From positions 1-64,000 of the forward strand of contig WHTQ01000012.1 of the NCBI GenBank assembly GCA_009377645.1: a stretch of DNA of 64,000 nucleotides, in the 5' to 3' direction. This document shows positions 9,365 to 17,964 of the stretch, in pieces (position 1 is the first letter of the stretch; each line of letters starts with the position of its first letter). The translations under genes were made by a program, and so were the position numbers. The notes beneath the pieces were generated by a model. The model did no database searches, was not told where the DNA came from, and saw only the letters and a list, made by a program, of their open reading frames with translations. This DNA comes from Micromonosporaceae bacterium. GTDB taxonomy: Bacteria; Actinomycetota; Actinomycetes; Mycobacteriales; Micromonosporaceae.

Positions 9365-10873
9365 ATGACAGAAGTGGCTGAGGTCCCGGATGCCCGCACC
9401 TACCAGCTGGGCACGAGCCGTCCCCCGCTCGCGATTGCGGACCTGCCCGAACCCGAGGAGGTGTTCAACGTCCGGAAGATCGGGCCGCGGGAGCTGTTCA
9501 AGTTCGCGCTCGGCCCGAGCCTGATCGCGCTGGGTATCTCGATTGGCAGCGGCGAGTGGCTGCTCGGACCGCAGGCGGTCGGGCAGTACGGGTTCATCGG
9601 CGTCGGCTGGGTGATCCTCGTCTCGGCGGTGCTGCAGACCTTCTACAACGTCGAGTCGTCGCGGTACGTGGTGGCCACCGGCGAGGTGCCGGTGATCGGG
9701 TGGGGACGTGTCCCACCCGGCCAGCTGCTGTGGGTGCCGCTGGCGGTGTTCCTGGTCATCTTTGCGTTCATCGCCGGCGGCTGGGCGGCCTCGGCCGGGC
9801 AGGGGCTGTACGCCCTCGTGCACGGCGACATCCCACCGTCCGATGCGGAGGAACCGAGGCTGTGGGCGATCGCCCTGCTGGTGGTGGTCTTCCTGATCAC
9901 CGCGACGGCGCGGAAGATCACCCGGACCCTCGAGCTCACCAACTGGGTGCTGATCGGGGTGATCCTGATCGCGCTGTTGTTCACCACGCTGTTGGTGGTG
10001 CCCGGCAGCATCTGGTGGGACGGCATCCGCGGGTTCTTCACACCGGCCGCACCGCCGGCCGGGATCAGCGCCACCCAGCTCGGCGCCCTGGCCGGCTTCA
10101 CCGCGCTGGCCTCCGGCCTGAACTGGTACGTGATGGGCCACTACCGGGACAAGGGCTACGGCATGGGCTTCCGGACCGGCTACATCGCGGGGTTGCGCGG
10201 CCAGCGCCGCGAGCTGCTGCACACCGGGGTCACCTTCCCCGACAACGCCATCAACGCCGGCCGCTGGCGGCGGTGGTACCGGCTGCTGCTCACCGACATG
10301 TGGGGCATCTTCTTCGTCGGTGCCATGCTGGGCATGCTGCTGCCCACCATCCTCATGGCACGGGCGGTGGAGCTGTCCGGGGAGGCGCCGACCACCGAGA
10401 GCGTGCCGACCTTCGTGGCCGCCGCGCTCGAACCCGAGTATGGCCGGCTGATGTTCTACGGCATGCTGCTGATCGGGGTGCTCGTCCTGTTCACGACCCA
10501 GCTCGGCATCTTCGAGGCGATGGTCCGGGTGACCACCGACGCCGCGCACGCCACCAGCCCGCGGCTGCGGCGCCTGATGGAGGGCGACCCGCGACGGTTC
10601 TACTACCCGTTCATGCTCGTCCTGCTCGTGACGATCGCGATCATCCTGCACCTCGCGCTGCCGGTCAGCCTGGTGCAGTGGTCGGCGAACATGTCCAACC
10701 TGGGCGCGCTGATCTTCCCGTTCATGCTGATCTATCTCAACAGCCGGCTGCCTCGGCCAGCCCGGCCGCGCCCGTGGCACTATGCGCTGCTCGGCGCCAA
10801 CGTGCTGTTCTTCGGGTTCTTCTTCGTCAACTTCATCGCCGACTTCATCGGTGAGCCCCTGGTTACCTTCTAG
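9365..10873 (+). CDS. Nramp-related membrane transporter lacking the canonical DPGN metal motif
   Basis: This 502-residue polytopic membrane protein starts at ATG 9365 behind a perfect Shine-Dalgarno AAGGAGG (9352-9358). The overall layout and about 11 helices fit the Nramp (SLC11) superfamily: a GPSLIALGISIGSGEW first helix, then VESSRYVVATGE, and a helix 6-like AGFTALASGLNWYVMGH. In metal-transporting Nramps the first helix carries DPGN and the sixth carries a metal-binding MPHN-type motif. Here the first site reads GSGEW and no MPHN is seen. This matches the Nramp-related clade with non-canonical sites, so divalent metal transport should not be assumed. A hairpin terminator follows. Confidence 0.8.
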   Translation: MTEVAEVPDARTYQLGTSRPPLAIADLPEPEEVFNVRKIGPRELFKFALGPSLIALGISIGSGEWLLGPQAVGQYGFIGVGWVILVSAVLQTFYNVESSRYVVATGEVPVIGWGRVPPGQLLWVPLAVFLVIFAFIAGGWAASAGQGLYALVHGDIPPSDAEEPRLWAIALLVVVFLITATARKITRTLELTNWVLIGVILIALLFTTLLVVPGSIWWDGIRGFFTPAAPPAGISATQLGALAGFTALASGLNWYVMGHYRDKGYGMGFRTGYIAGLRGQRRELLHTGVTFPDNAINAGRWRRWYRLLLTDMWGIFFVGAMLGMLLPTILMARAVELSGEAPTTESVPTFVAAALEPEYGRLMFYGMLLIGVLVLFTTQLGIFEAMVRVTTDAAHATSPRLRRLMEGDPRRFYYPFMLVLLVTIAIILHLALPVSLVQWSANMSNLGALIFPFMLIYLNSRLPRPARPRPWHYALLGANVLFFGFFFVNFIADFIGEPLVTF

Positions 10874-10882
10874 TACGCCCGA

Positions 10883-10928
10883 GCAGGTGCTCGACGGGCG
10901 GTCCGCGGTTGGGCCGTCGAGCACCTGC
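10883..10928 (+). terminator. Hairpin terminator after the Nramp-like gene
   Basis: A perfect 15-base-pair inverted repeat (GCAGGTGCTCGACGG and its complement) flanks a 16-base loop, starting 10 bases after the stop codon. It separates the transporter from the downstream methyltransferase gene. Confidence 0.7.
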
Positions 10929-10985
10929 CGGCCACCGCCCTTATGCTTGGTGGAGCCCCGTCGCCCACCGCCTGGAGGACGTCCA

Positions 10986-11804
10986 ATGACAACGGAGTCC
11001 GGATACGGTCCCAAGGACCTCGATCTCGACGTTCCCAGCCCGGCCCGGGTCTACGACTACTCGCTCGGCGGGTCGCACAACTTCGAGGTCGACCGGGCCT
11101 TCGCGGAGAAGGTGTTCGAGTTCGTGCCGTGGGTGCCGAACATCAACCGGTTGAACCGGTCCTTCCTGTGGCGGGTGGTCAGCTTCTACCTGGATCAGGG
11201 CATCCGCCAGTTTCTCGACCTAGGCTCCGGCATACCCACGGTGGGTAACGTGCATGAGGTGGCCCAGCGGCGGGTGCCGGACGCCCGGGTGGTCTATGTG
11301 GACTACGAGCCGTTGGCCTACCACCATGCGCAGTCGCTGCTGGCCGACAATCCGTACGCCACGATCATCCAGGCCGACGTCCGAGACCCGGAGGCGATCC
11401 TGGAACACCCGCAGACGCGGGAGCTGCTGGACTTCTCCCAGCCGCTGGGCCTGCTGATGGTGGGGGTGCTGCTGTTCATCGGCCCGGACGACCGGCCGGC
11501 GGAGCTGGTGAACACCTACCGGCGGCGGCTGGCACCGGGCAGCCTGCTGGCGATCTCGCACCTGTGCGACGAGCAGGCCCCACCGCAGCTGCGGGCGCAG
11601 GTGGCCGCCGCGGTGGCCGCGTACGAGCAGGCCAGCGAGCAGCTCCATGTGCGTACCCGGGATGAGATGGTCTCCTGGTTCGACGGCATGGCGCTGGTGG
11701 ATCCGGGAGTGGTGTTCCTGCCGGACTGGCGGCCGGAGTCCCGGGAGGAGGCCGATGACGTGGCCCGGCCGCTCGGCTACGGCGGCGTGGCCCGCCAGCC
11801 GTAA
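10986..11804 (+). CDS. SAM-dependent methyltransferase, Methyltransf_19 (DUF574) family
   Basis: This 272-residue protein starts at ATG 10986 with GGAGGACG upstream. It opens with the family hallmark SPARVYDYSLGGSHNFEVDR. It then has the SAM-binding loop FLDLGSGIPTVGNVHE near residue 80, and the acidic strand end VVYVDYEP. These features define the DUF574 methyltransferases that are numerous in actinomycetes and whose substrates are largely unknown. It is not obviously part of any operon; the NTF2-like gene follows after about 50 bases. Family call is firm, substrate unknown. Confidence 0.88.
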   Translation: MTTESGYGPKDLDLDVPSPARVYDYSLGGSHNFEVDRAFAEKVFEFVPWVPNINRLNRSFLWRVVSFYLDQGIRQFLDLGSGIPTVGNVHEVAQRRVPDARVVYVDYEPLAYHHAQSLLADNPYATIIQADVRDPEAILEHPQTRELLDFSQPLGLLMVGVLLFIGPDDRPAELVNTYRRRLAPGSLLAISHLCDEQAPPQLRAQVAAAVAAYEQASEQLHVRTRDEMVSWFDGMALVDPGVVFLPDWRPESREEADDVARPLGYGGVARQP

Positions 11805-11855
11805 ACACCACCGTCCACGGGCCGCGGCGGGCGGCGAGACACAGGGGTTGGCCGT

Positions 11856-12194
11856 ATGAGTAGTCGAGTCCAGATCGTGAAGGATTTCTACCGAGCCTTT
11901 GCTGCGGGTGACCGTGCCTTTGTAGAGGGGCACCTGGCGGACGACTTTACCTTCTCTGCTCCTCCCGACCCGCAGCTGGATCGCTCGGGCTACTTTGAGC
12001 GGTGTTGGCCCGGTGCGGGAAAGGGGCAGGAGTTCGAGTTCATACGCATCATAGAGTCTGGCGATGAAGTTGTGGTTACCTACGAGTTGAGGCAGCCGAA
12101 CGGCATCACCGGCAGGAATACCGAGATCCTGACACTTGACGGTGACCGAGTTCGCAAGGCGGAAGTCTATTTCGGATGGAACGTAGACCAGTAG
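11856..12194 (+). CDS. NTF2-like / SnoaL-like small protein
   Basis: This 112-residue protein has the typical cone-fold opening VKDFYRAFAAGDRAFVEGHL and a strand-rich second half ending in AEVYFGWNVDQ. Members include ester cyclases, isomerases and ligand-binding proteins, but no catalytic residues distinctive of a subgroup can be assigned here. The gene is visibly less GC-rich than its neighbours (many A/T third positions), suggesting a different origin from the flanking methyltransferase gene. The start is ATG 11856, after a weak purine stretch. Confidence 0.75.
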   Translation: MSSRVQIVKDFYRAFAAGDRAFVEGHLADDFTFSAPPDPQLDRSGYFERCWPGAGKGQEFEFIRIIESGDEVVVTYELRQPNGITGRNTEILTLDGDRVRKAEVYFGWNVDQ

Positions 12195-12290
12195 CCGTGC
12201 GGTCGCCGGTCATGCTGCTCGTGACCAACGCTAGGGTCGGGGTGGTGAGTTGGCCTCCGGGCACGGGCTCCGGTGCACCGTCTCAGGAGA

Positions 12291-12600
12291 TCACGTGTTC
12301 CTGGCATCGAGCAGAGCGCGTAGCCGGTCAACGGCGTCGTAGCTGAACAGCCCGTCCACTACTGCCTCCTCGGCACCGAACCCGGCGAGAATGGTCAGGT
12401 CAATGTCCAGAAGTAGAAGCCCCAGCCACGTTCGCGGCAGAGCTCCTGAACGGCGGCCGCGGCGACGAACAGCGGGTTCATGTACGTCCGCGGCGAGCTG
12501 ATCTTGGCGTCGACGCTCGAGGGGAAGCTTGGCGAAGCGGGGATCCCACGCAGGAGGTGGCCGGACATACTGGTACAGCGCGTGCGGCGCGAGCCAGCTC
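12291..12600 (-). pseudogene. Frameshifted pseudogene of unrecognised family
   Basis: Reading the minus strand, protein-like sequence alternates between two frames. One frame gives HALYQYVRPPPAWDPRFAK. The second gives KISSPRTYMNPLFVAAAAVQ and ELCRERGWG. The first frame then resumes with LLLLDIDLTILAGFGAEEAV and a stop at 12291-12293. Joined, they read as one continuous small protein, so at least two frameshifts have accumulated. No intact start is visible, and the 5' end abuts the pRiA4b-type gene on the same strand. I do not recognise the family. An alternative is that only one of these frames ever coded. Confidence 0.45.
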
Positions 12601-12608
12601 GCCGACGC

Positions 12609-14087
12609 TCAGGCTCCTTCCCGCAGCCCTCCGTCGGGCCAGGTGCGAAGGGCGGCGCGAGCGAACACAACTCCGGCCGGCGTCGGTCTTTCCAGCTGGT
12701 CCCCCAAGCCGTCGAGCCGGTGTAGCACCATCCTGGTGTCCCAGGCCGCGCCGCCTGCCATACCGCTGGTGATGGGCGAGCCGTCTCCGTCTCGCCAGCC
12801 GATCGCGTGGAGCGTCTCCGCGACGAAAGCGTCGGTGTTGGATAGCCCGGCCGCCACGGCCAGCAGCAACAGCAGGCCCGCCTGCACCTCGTGCCGATGC
12901 CTGGACTTCACGGGCAGGTTGTCGGCCAGGTGCCACCACAGCAGGACTGGATCGGCCCGTGCCCGCAGCGAGCGTCCAACCGGCGTGAGAACCAGCGATC
13001 CGCGGTACCTCCGTAGCAGCCCCACTGCCTGTGCCGAGCGGCGCAGATGCAACACCGGCATGGTCTGGCTCTCACGGTTACCCTTCCCGATCCACGCCCG
13101 ATCCAGGCCGAGCGCGGCCACGGTGGCCTCGACGTGGACCGGCGGGAGGTAGCCCGCGTCAGTAAGCTTGATGCCGTCGGCGCCGACGTGGTTCAGCAGC
13201 CACTGGTATGGCCGGACCATGCTGGCCGCGGTTTCGCGATCGACCTCTGCGTGCTCGCCTAGCTCGGCCTGGCGGATCACCTGGCGCAGCTGTTTGCTGG
13301 CAGGGATGTCTCGGATGTCGTCGACGACCTCGCTCAGCGGCCGTGGGAGGTCGGTCGGGAACTCGACGGCGCCGAACTCGAACCCGGCAAGGTCCTGGTT
13401 AACCTCCTCGGCCTCAAACGGAGTTGGGCGGTACTCCGCTGGGTCCGCCTCGTCGCCGATATAGCGGGCGTACTCCCGGACCGCTTCGGCATGGTCCGGA
13501 CTGGTCGGGTCGGTGGCCGCCACGAGCAGCTTGTAGTGGTGGGTGCCACCACTATCCTCGTGCGGGGCGGGGCGGCGCCCAGCCAGGCAGACTGGCCGCG
13601 GAGCGGAGTCATCTCGGGGCATGACCGCTTCGAGCCGGAGGACGAGTTCCCATCCGTCGCCGAAGTCGTAGTCGTAGAACAGCTTGTCCCCGGCGTCGAC
13701 CAACACCTCGTCAAGGCGCACCTGCTCCTCGGGGACACCCTCCGTCTCGCCCTCCTCCACGTCGAACGGGCAGAGATAGTACTCGGTGTCATGGCCATAA
13801 CGCTCCGGCCCGCACCCGAACCGGTGCAGGTGATAGTCCCACCAGCCGAACGCTACCTGGATAACGCGGTGCACGTCATCGAGGAACAGGTCCGACGCAA
13901 GCTCAAGCCGCCGCCATACCGGCGGCTTGGTGCGTGTGAGGTCGATACGGACTCGGTACGAGACGACATCGACGCGACGTGGCCGGCGTCGCGACGGCGG
14001 CGGCCTCCCCATCGGCGGCTCCAGGTCGGACGGTCCGGCTACCGCGCTGCGCAGCGTGCCTGTCTCCACACTTGGATGGCGTGGCAT
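12609..14087 (-). CDS. Plasmid pRiA4b ORF-3 family protein
   Basis: This 492-residue protein has, at residues of about 40-200, the pRiA4b ORF-3 domain: YRVRIDLTRTKPPVWRRLEL, then VIQVAFGWWDYHLHRF and FYDYDFGDGWELVL, the YDFGDxWEH-like signature. The C-terminal 250 residues form a helical region without a recognised domain. The family takes its name from a plasmid gene and is often found with mobile DNA; its function is unknown. The assigned start is ATG 14087; an internal Met at 14012 also fits. It lies 10 bases downstream of the zinc-ribbon gene, so the two may be co-transcribed. No transposase is visible nearby. Confidence 0.82.
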   Translation of the reverse strand: MPRHPSVETGTLRSAVAGPSDLEPPMGRPPPSRRRPRRVDVVSYRVRIDLTRTKPPVWRRLELASDLFLDDVHRVIQVAFGWWDYHLHRFGCGPERYGHDTEYYLCPFDVEEGETEGVPEEQVRLDEVLVDAGDKLFYDYDFGDGWELVLRLEAVMPRDDSAPRPVCLAGRRPAPHEDSGGTHHYKLLVAATDPTSPDHAEAVREYARYIGDEADPAEYRPTPFEAEEVNQDLAGFEFGAVEFPTDLPRPLSEVVDDIRDIPASKQLRQVIRQAELGEHAEVDRETAASMVRPYQWLLNHVGADGIKLTDAGYLPPVHVEATVAALGLDRAWIGKGNRESQTMPVLHLRRSAQAVGLLRRYRGSLVLTPVGRSLRARADPVLLWWHLADNLPVKSRHRHEVQAGLLLLLAVAAGLSNTDAFVAETLHAIGWRDGDGSPITSGMAGGAAWDTRMVLHRLDGLGDQLERPTPAGVVFARAALRTWPDGGLREGA

Positions 14088-14096
14088 GCCGCCACA

Positions 14097-14504
14097 CTAC
14101 CCATCGCTGGCCACCGGCGGGTGCGCCGGCCGCCACCGCTGCTCTGGGGCATCGCTGGCCAAGGTCGTCTCGATCGCCGGGGACTCGGTATACCGAGCTG
14201 CGCGTTCCGCGACCAGCTGGCCGAACAGCCCGTTGGGCCGCCCACAGTCCCGGCACAGGAAGTTGCTATCGATCCGCCGACTACCGCAATGATCACAGCG
14301 GCCATGATCGCGTGGGTCGTGATAGTCGCGCAACGCCTCCACCAACGCCCGGGCAACCGGAGCGCGCAGCGGCAGCCGCAACAACTGCTGGTCCACGCGT
14401 ACCTCAAAATTCCCCCACAGCGGTGCTGTCGGGTCAAGCGCATCGACCCGGGTGGTGAAATCTCGCAACGCGGCCACAACGTCATCGGGTGAAGGCAACG
14501 ACAT
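14097..14504 (-). CDS. Small hypothetical protein with a CxxC...CxxC zinc ribbon
   Basis: This protein of about 135 residues contains a four-cysteine pair arrangement, CDHCGSRRIDSNFLCRDCG, around residues 85-105, which should bind one zinc ion. The N-terminal half is helical (VVAALRDFTTRVDALD). I do not recognise a wider family. ATG 14504 was chosen over an in-frame GTG at 14510, as neither has a strong ribosome-binding site. It directly precedes the pRiA4b ORF-3-type gene on the same strand, with a 9-base gap, suggesting a two-gene unit. Confidence 0.6.
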   Translation of the reverse strand: MSLPSPDDVVAALRDFTTRVDALDPTAPLWGNFEVRVDQQLLRLPLRAPVARALVEALRDYHDPRDHGRCDHCGSRRIDSNFLCRDCGRPNGLFGQLVAERAARYTESPAIETTLASDAPEQRWRPAHPPVASDG

Positions 14505-14664
14505 GGCCACGACGGTACGACACCCACCTTCGCAGTCAACGAGCAGATGCCAACAGTATCTGGCTGGACATGATCAGTGGGTCGCGGCGGCCGTCCAAGG
14601 GCACCCGGGGCAGCCGAAGTCGTAGGGTCGGGCGGCTTCGTCCGCCAAGCCTTGAACGGGTCGG

Positions 14665-15753
14665 CTAGACCGGTTTCGGGGTGGCGGAGTAGCTGGTGGC
14701 GGCATGTGCGGCCCCTCGACCCTCGGCGCGGGCGACGACGCGGCCTTCCCGGACCCGTACGCACACCTCTGTCTCGTCGCTGAGGTCGGACACCCCGGCG
14801 GCGGTGGCCACGGCGCCGTGGTCGTCGAGCACGACGCGTAGGCGGGGCCAGTTGGTCGGGTCGAACGCGCGGCGCAGGCAGATCGCGAAGTCGAGGCTCG
14901 CCCACCGCGCCAGGGGCATCAACTCACCGGCGTCACTGGTGACCACCACTGCGGTGATCGCATCGCCGGGCCGTGCGGCGCGTAGCGCTTCCTCTGCCGC
15001 GCCGAGGCGGTGCGTGCCGAGAATCGCGACCGTCCCGTCGGCACCTAGCCAGGCCGGTTCGCCGCGTACGGTGTCGACCGCCTCCGGCGGGGTCCACCCC
15101 CGGTCTTCCGGCTGTGCGGGTGCCGCGTACGGCAGGTGCGCGGGCAGCCAGACATCAGCTAGGTCGAGCCGAGCCAGCTCTTCGCACACTCTGATTACGT
15201 CGAACGGGTCACCGAAGCCAGGCGCGCTGACGGCGATGTGATCCACGCCGTGCAGCATGGTGAGGGTGATCTCCGCGATGCGTACCTGCCGTCGGACCGG
15301 AGCCCGGCCCTGCAAGCCTTCTAACGCGGTGGCGAGCAGGATCGCGTTGAGGTGGGTGAGCTGTGCGAACGGCAGCCGGGTACGGTCGTCGGTGATCGCC
15401 TCGGCGAGAGCGCCGGCGCGGAGGCGACTGGCGCCGTCGTCGCCTGCGGTGAGTGGCAGGCGACTGACCCAGGCGCGGGCGAAGGCGCCGAGGGCCGCTG
15501 CCGGGGTACGGCCCGGCTCCGCCCGGGTGGCAGCCGGCTCCTCGCGCTCTACCAGGTCGGTGAGCACGGCGAAGTAGAGAGCCCGCTTGCTCGGGAAGTT
15601 GGAGTAGACCGCGCCGCGGGTCAGCTCCGCCCGGTCGGCGATGTCGTCGATGCGGGTTTCCCGGAAGCCACGCTCGGCGAACTCGTCTCGTGCCGCGGCC
15701 AAGACATTCGCCCTGGTACGCAGCTGCTGCTGGGTCCTGCTGAGCCTCGCCAT
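14665..15753 (-). CDS. TetR/AcrR-family repressor with long C-terminal extension
   Basis: This 362-residue regulator has the N-terminal TetR helix-turn-helix: ANVLAAARDEFAERGFRETR followed by RGAVYSNFPSKRALY. A ligand-binding helical region reaches about residue 200. An extra segment of about 150 residues, rich in beta-type sequence (AVVVTSDAGELMPLARWASL), follows, making it much longer than the usual 190-220 residues. The start is ATG 15753, behind GGAGGGG. It is divergent from the DrrAB-like ABC genes with a perfect palindrome between them, so it most likely represses that exporter and responds to an exported compound. Confidence 0.85.
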   Translation of the reverse strand: MARLSRTQQQLRTRANVLAAARDEFAERGFRETRIDDIADRAELTRGAVYSNFPSKRALYFAVLTDLVEREEPAATRAEPGRTPAAALGAFARAWVSRLPLTAGDDGASRLRAGALAEAITDDRTRLPFAQLTHLNAILLATALEGLQGRAPVRRQVRIAEITLTMLHGVDHIAVSAPGFGDPFDVIRVCEELARLDLADVWLPAHLPYAAPAQPEDRGWTPPEAVDTVRGEPAWLGADGTVAILGTHRLGAAEEALRAARPGDAITAVVVTSDAGELMPLARWASLDFAICLRRAFDPTNWPRLRVVLDDHGAVATAAGVSDLSDETEVCVRVREGRVVARAEGRGAAHAATSYSATPKPV

Positions 15754-15798
15754 GTGCCCCTCCGCCCGTCCCATCCCTGCTCGTAGGATACAGTCACT

Positions 15799-15823
15799 AT
15801 CCAGATGTTAAGGATATCTGGAT
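15799..15823. promoter_or_regulatory. Palindromic operator between tetR-type and ABC exporter genes
   Basis: The inverted repeat ATCCAGAT, nine bases, ATCTGGAT sits in the 83-base divergent intergenic region, in unusually AT-rich DNA. Its right arm overlaps a possible ATG at 15822, which argues that the exporter starts at the next ATG (15837). Position and symmetry fit a TetR dimer site controlling both directions. Confidence 0.65.
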
Positions 15824-15836
15824 GTCGGAGAATATC

Positions 15837-16796
15837 ATGTACGCCTTGCAGGCCGAAGGACTGGTCAAACGCTTTGGGCGGACGACAGCGCTTGCCGGAG
15901 TCGACCTCCACGCCGATCAGGGCTCGGTGCTCGCGGTGCTGGGCCCGAACGGAGCCGGCAAGACGACGGCGATCCGCGTCCTCGCGACGCTTGTCCGCCC
16001 GGATGGCGGGACGGCGAAGGTGGCCGGCTTGGACGTGGTCCGGCAGGCGCGGGAGGTAAGGCGGCTGATCGCGCTCTGCGGCCAGCAAACAACCGTGGAC
16101 GAGGAGCTGACCGGGATGGGCAACCTGGTGATGATCGGCCGGCTACTCGACTTGCGGGCGGCGGATGCCGCCCGGCGCGCGACGGAGCTGCTGGGCCGCT
16201 TCGATCTCAGCGACGCGGCGACCCGGCCGGTGGCCGCCTACTCCGGCGGCATGCGGCGCCGCCTCGACCTGGCGGCGTGCCTGGTCGGGCACCCGCGGGT
16301 GGTCTTCCTGGACGAGCCGTCCGCCGGCCTCGACCCAGGTCGCCGGGAGGACCTGTGGCGCGCGCTCCGGGGGCTGGTGAACGAGGGCGTGACGGTCCTG
16401 CTCACCACGCAGTACCTGGAGGAGGCCGACGCGATGGCCGACCGAGTGGTGGTCATCGACGGGGGCCGGGTCATCGCCCACGGATCGCCCGCCGAACTGA
16501 AGCGCATCGTCGGCGGCCAGACGATCTCGGTACGGCCGGCCCGCACCGAGGACGTTGAGGCGGTCGCGTCAATCATGGCGGCTGTCGCGGGCCGGATGCC
16601 CGAACGGCTCAACCGGCAGGAGGTTGCCGTCCCCGTCGAGGGCGATACCGCCGTCATCGGCATGATGCAGCGATTCCACGCCGCGGACATCCCGGTCGCC
16701 GAATTCTCGCTGCGCCTGCCCAGCCTCGACGAGGCGTTTCTCGCGCTGACTGGTGGCCGCCGCGGAATCAACGACAACCCGGACAGACAGAGGTGA
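15837..16796 (+). CDS. ABC transporter ATP-binding protein, DrrA-like drug exporter
   Basis: This 319-residue cytoplasmic ATPase has Walker A GPNGAGKTT (residue about 37), signature YSGGMRRRLDLA in place of LSGGQ, Walker B VVFLDEPSAGLDP, and the switch His replaced by Gln (LLTTQYLEEAD). The C-terminal tail after residue 230 is the DrrA-type extension. ATG 15837 was chosen because GGAG lies six bases upstream, whereas ATG 15822 overlaps the operator. It is followed four bases later by its membrane partner. The pair resembles daunorubicin-type self-resistance exporters. TetR control is inferred from the divergent gene and palindrome; the substrate is unknown. Confidence 0.9.
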   Translation: MYALQAEGLVKRFGRTTALAGVDLHADQGSVLAVLGPNGAGKTTAIRVLATLVRPDGGTAKVAGLDVVRQAREVRRLIALCGQQTTVDEELTGMGNLVMIGRLLDLRAADAARRATELLGRFDLSDAATRPVAAYSGGMRRRLDLAACLVGHPRVVFLDEPSAGLDPGRREDLWRALRGLVNEGVTVLLTTQYLEEADAMADRVVVIDGGRVIAHGSPAELKRIVGGQTISVRPARTEDVEAVASIMAAVAGRMPERLNRQEVAVPVEGDTAVIGMMQRFHAADIPVAEFSLRLPSLDEAFLALTGGRRGINDNPDRQR

Positions 16797-16800
16797 CAGC

Positions 16801-17616
16801 ATGACAGTCGCAGCAACCACGGTGGACAGCATCAGCGGGCGTCGGCGTCGGCGTCGACTCGGCTTGCTGCGGCACAGCCTCGTCCTCGCCCGGCGGAGCC
16901 TGGCGAAGACGTCCCGCAACCCCGGTGCCGTCATCAACGGCGTGATCACGCCGGCCATCTTCCTCGTCCTCTTCCTCTATCTGTTCGGTGGCTCGGTGGC
17001 CGGCTCGACCCGGGACTACCTGCAATACCTGTTTCCTGGAATCCTCGTCATGGGCGCCAGCCTCGCTGGCATGCTCTCGACTGGCGTCGGCATCGCGGTT
17101 GACATGAAGAAGGGGGTCTTCGACCGGTTCCGCAGTCTGCCTATCGGACGCACCGCCCCACTGCTCGGCTCACTCCTCGCTGACATGGTCCGCTACCTGC
17201 TCGGGGTGGCAATCCTTTTCGGACTTGCCTACCTGCTCGGCTTCCGGGTGCAGACCGGGCTGCTGTCTGCGCTGGGCGCGGTGGCCCTGGCCATCACGTT
17301 TGGCTTCTGCCTGAGCTGGTCGACTGTCCTGCTCGCCGCCACGCTCAGGGACGAGAGCGCCGTGCTCGCGTTCAGCTTCATCGCGTTCCTCCCCCTCCAG
17401 CTGGGGACCAGCCTCGCGGCCCCTACCGACACCCTTCCGGGCTGGCTTCGCACCTGGGCGGAAGTCAACCCGGTCACCCACGTGATCGACGCGAGCCGGG
17501 CACTGCTGACCGGCACCCCGATGGAGGGCTCGCTCGCGCTGTCGCTCACCTGGTCGGCAGTCCTGTTAGTGACCTTCTGCCCGCTGGCTGCGCTGGCGTA
17601 CGGCAGAAGGCAATAG
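16801..17616 (+). CDS. ABC-2 type permease, DrrB-like partner
   Basis: This 271-residue membrane protein has an N-terminal basic stretch (GRRRRRRLGLLRHSL) followed by six predicted helices. ABC-2 family sequences are present, including PAIFLVLFLYLFGG in helix 1 and RFRSLPIGRTAPLLG before helix 3. It ends in the usual helix with a short basic tail (YGRRQ). It begins four bases after the ATPase stop with GAGGTG upstream, so the two are translated from one message. It should form the membrane channel of the TetR-controlled exporter. Confidence 0.88.
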   Translation: MTVAATTVDSISGRRRRRRLGLLRHSLVLARRSLAKTSRNPGAVINGVITPAIFLVLFLYLFGGSVAGSTRDYLQYLFPGILVMGASLAGMLSTGVGIAVDMKKGVFDRFRSLPIGRTAPLLGSLLADMVRYLLGVAILFGLAYLLGFRVQTGLLSALGAVALAITFGFCLSWSTVLLAATLRDESAVLAFSFIAFLPLQLGTSLAAPTDTLPGWLRTWAEVNPVTHVIDASRALLTGTPMEGSLALSLTWSAVLLVTFCPLAALAYGRRQ

Positions 17617-17964
17617 AGCTCGCCCCGATAGCTCACCAAGGCCTCATGCGGCTCGCTCTGGAAAGCGCCCGTGGCGGCCCAACCCGTAGTCAGGAAGCGG
17701 CGGCCCCCAGCTCTCCGGTTCCAACGAACCTGGGTTGAGCAGGCGCTGCGCCGGTATCCAACGCTGGCCGGTCCGGATCTCGGCCGGGCGGAGGGCTGTC
17801 AAGACGGCTCGGCGGGTGATACATTCCTCACGCTTGATCATCAGCCCGGGGGACCGGATGTAGCGTAACCGTCCACGAACGAGCGGTGACCCCAGCTCGC
17901 GTCGTTGTGGTGCCAGTCGCGCAACCCACGCGCACCCACCGGGCCGGCGGGAAGGAACGTTCGG
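17617..17964. other. Intergenic region with one doubtful small minus-strand frame
   Basis: This 348-base gap lies between the ABC permease and the second S8 peptidase gene. A minus-strand frame at 17644-17841 (65 codons, beginning MIKREECITRRAVLTALRP) has no ribosome-binding site and matches nothing I recognise. GAAGGAAC near 17951 is the peptidase ribosome-binding site. I see no clear promoter. Confidence 0.4.
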
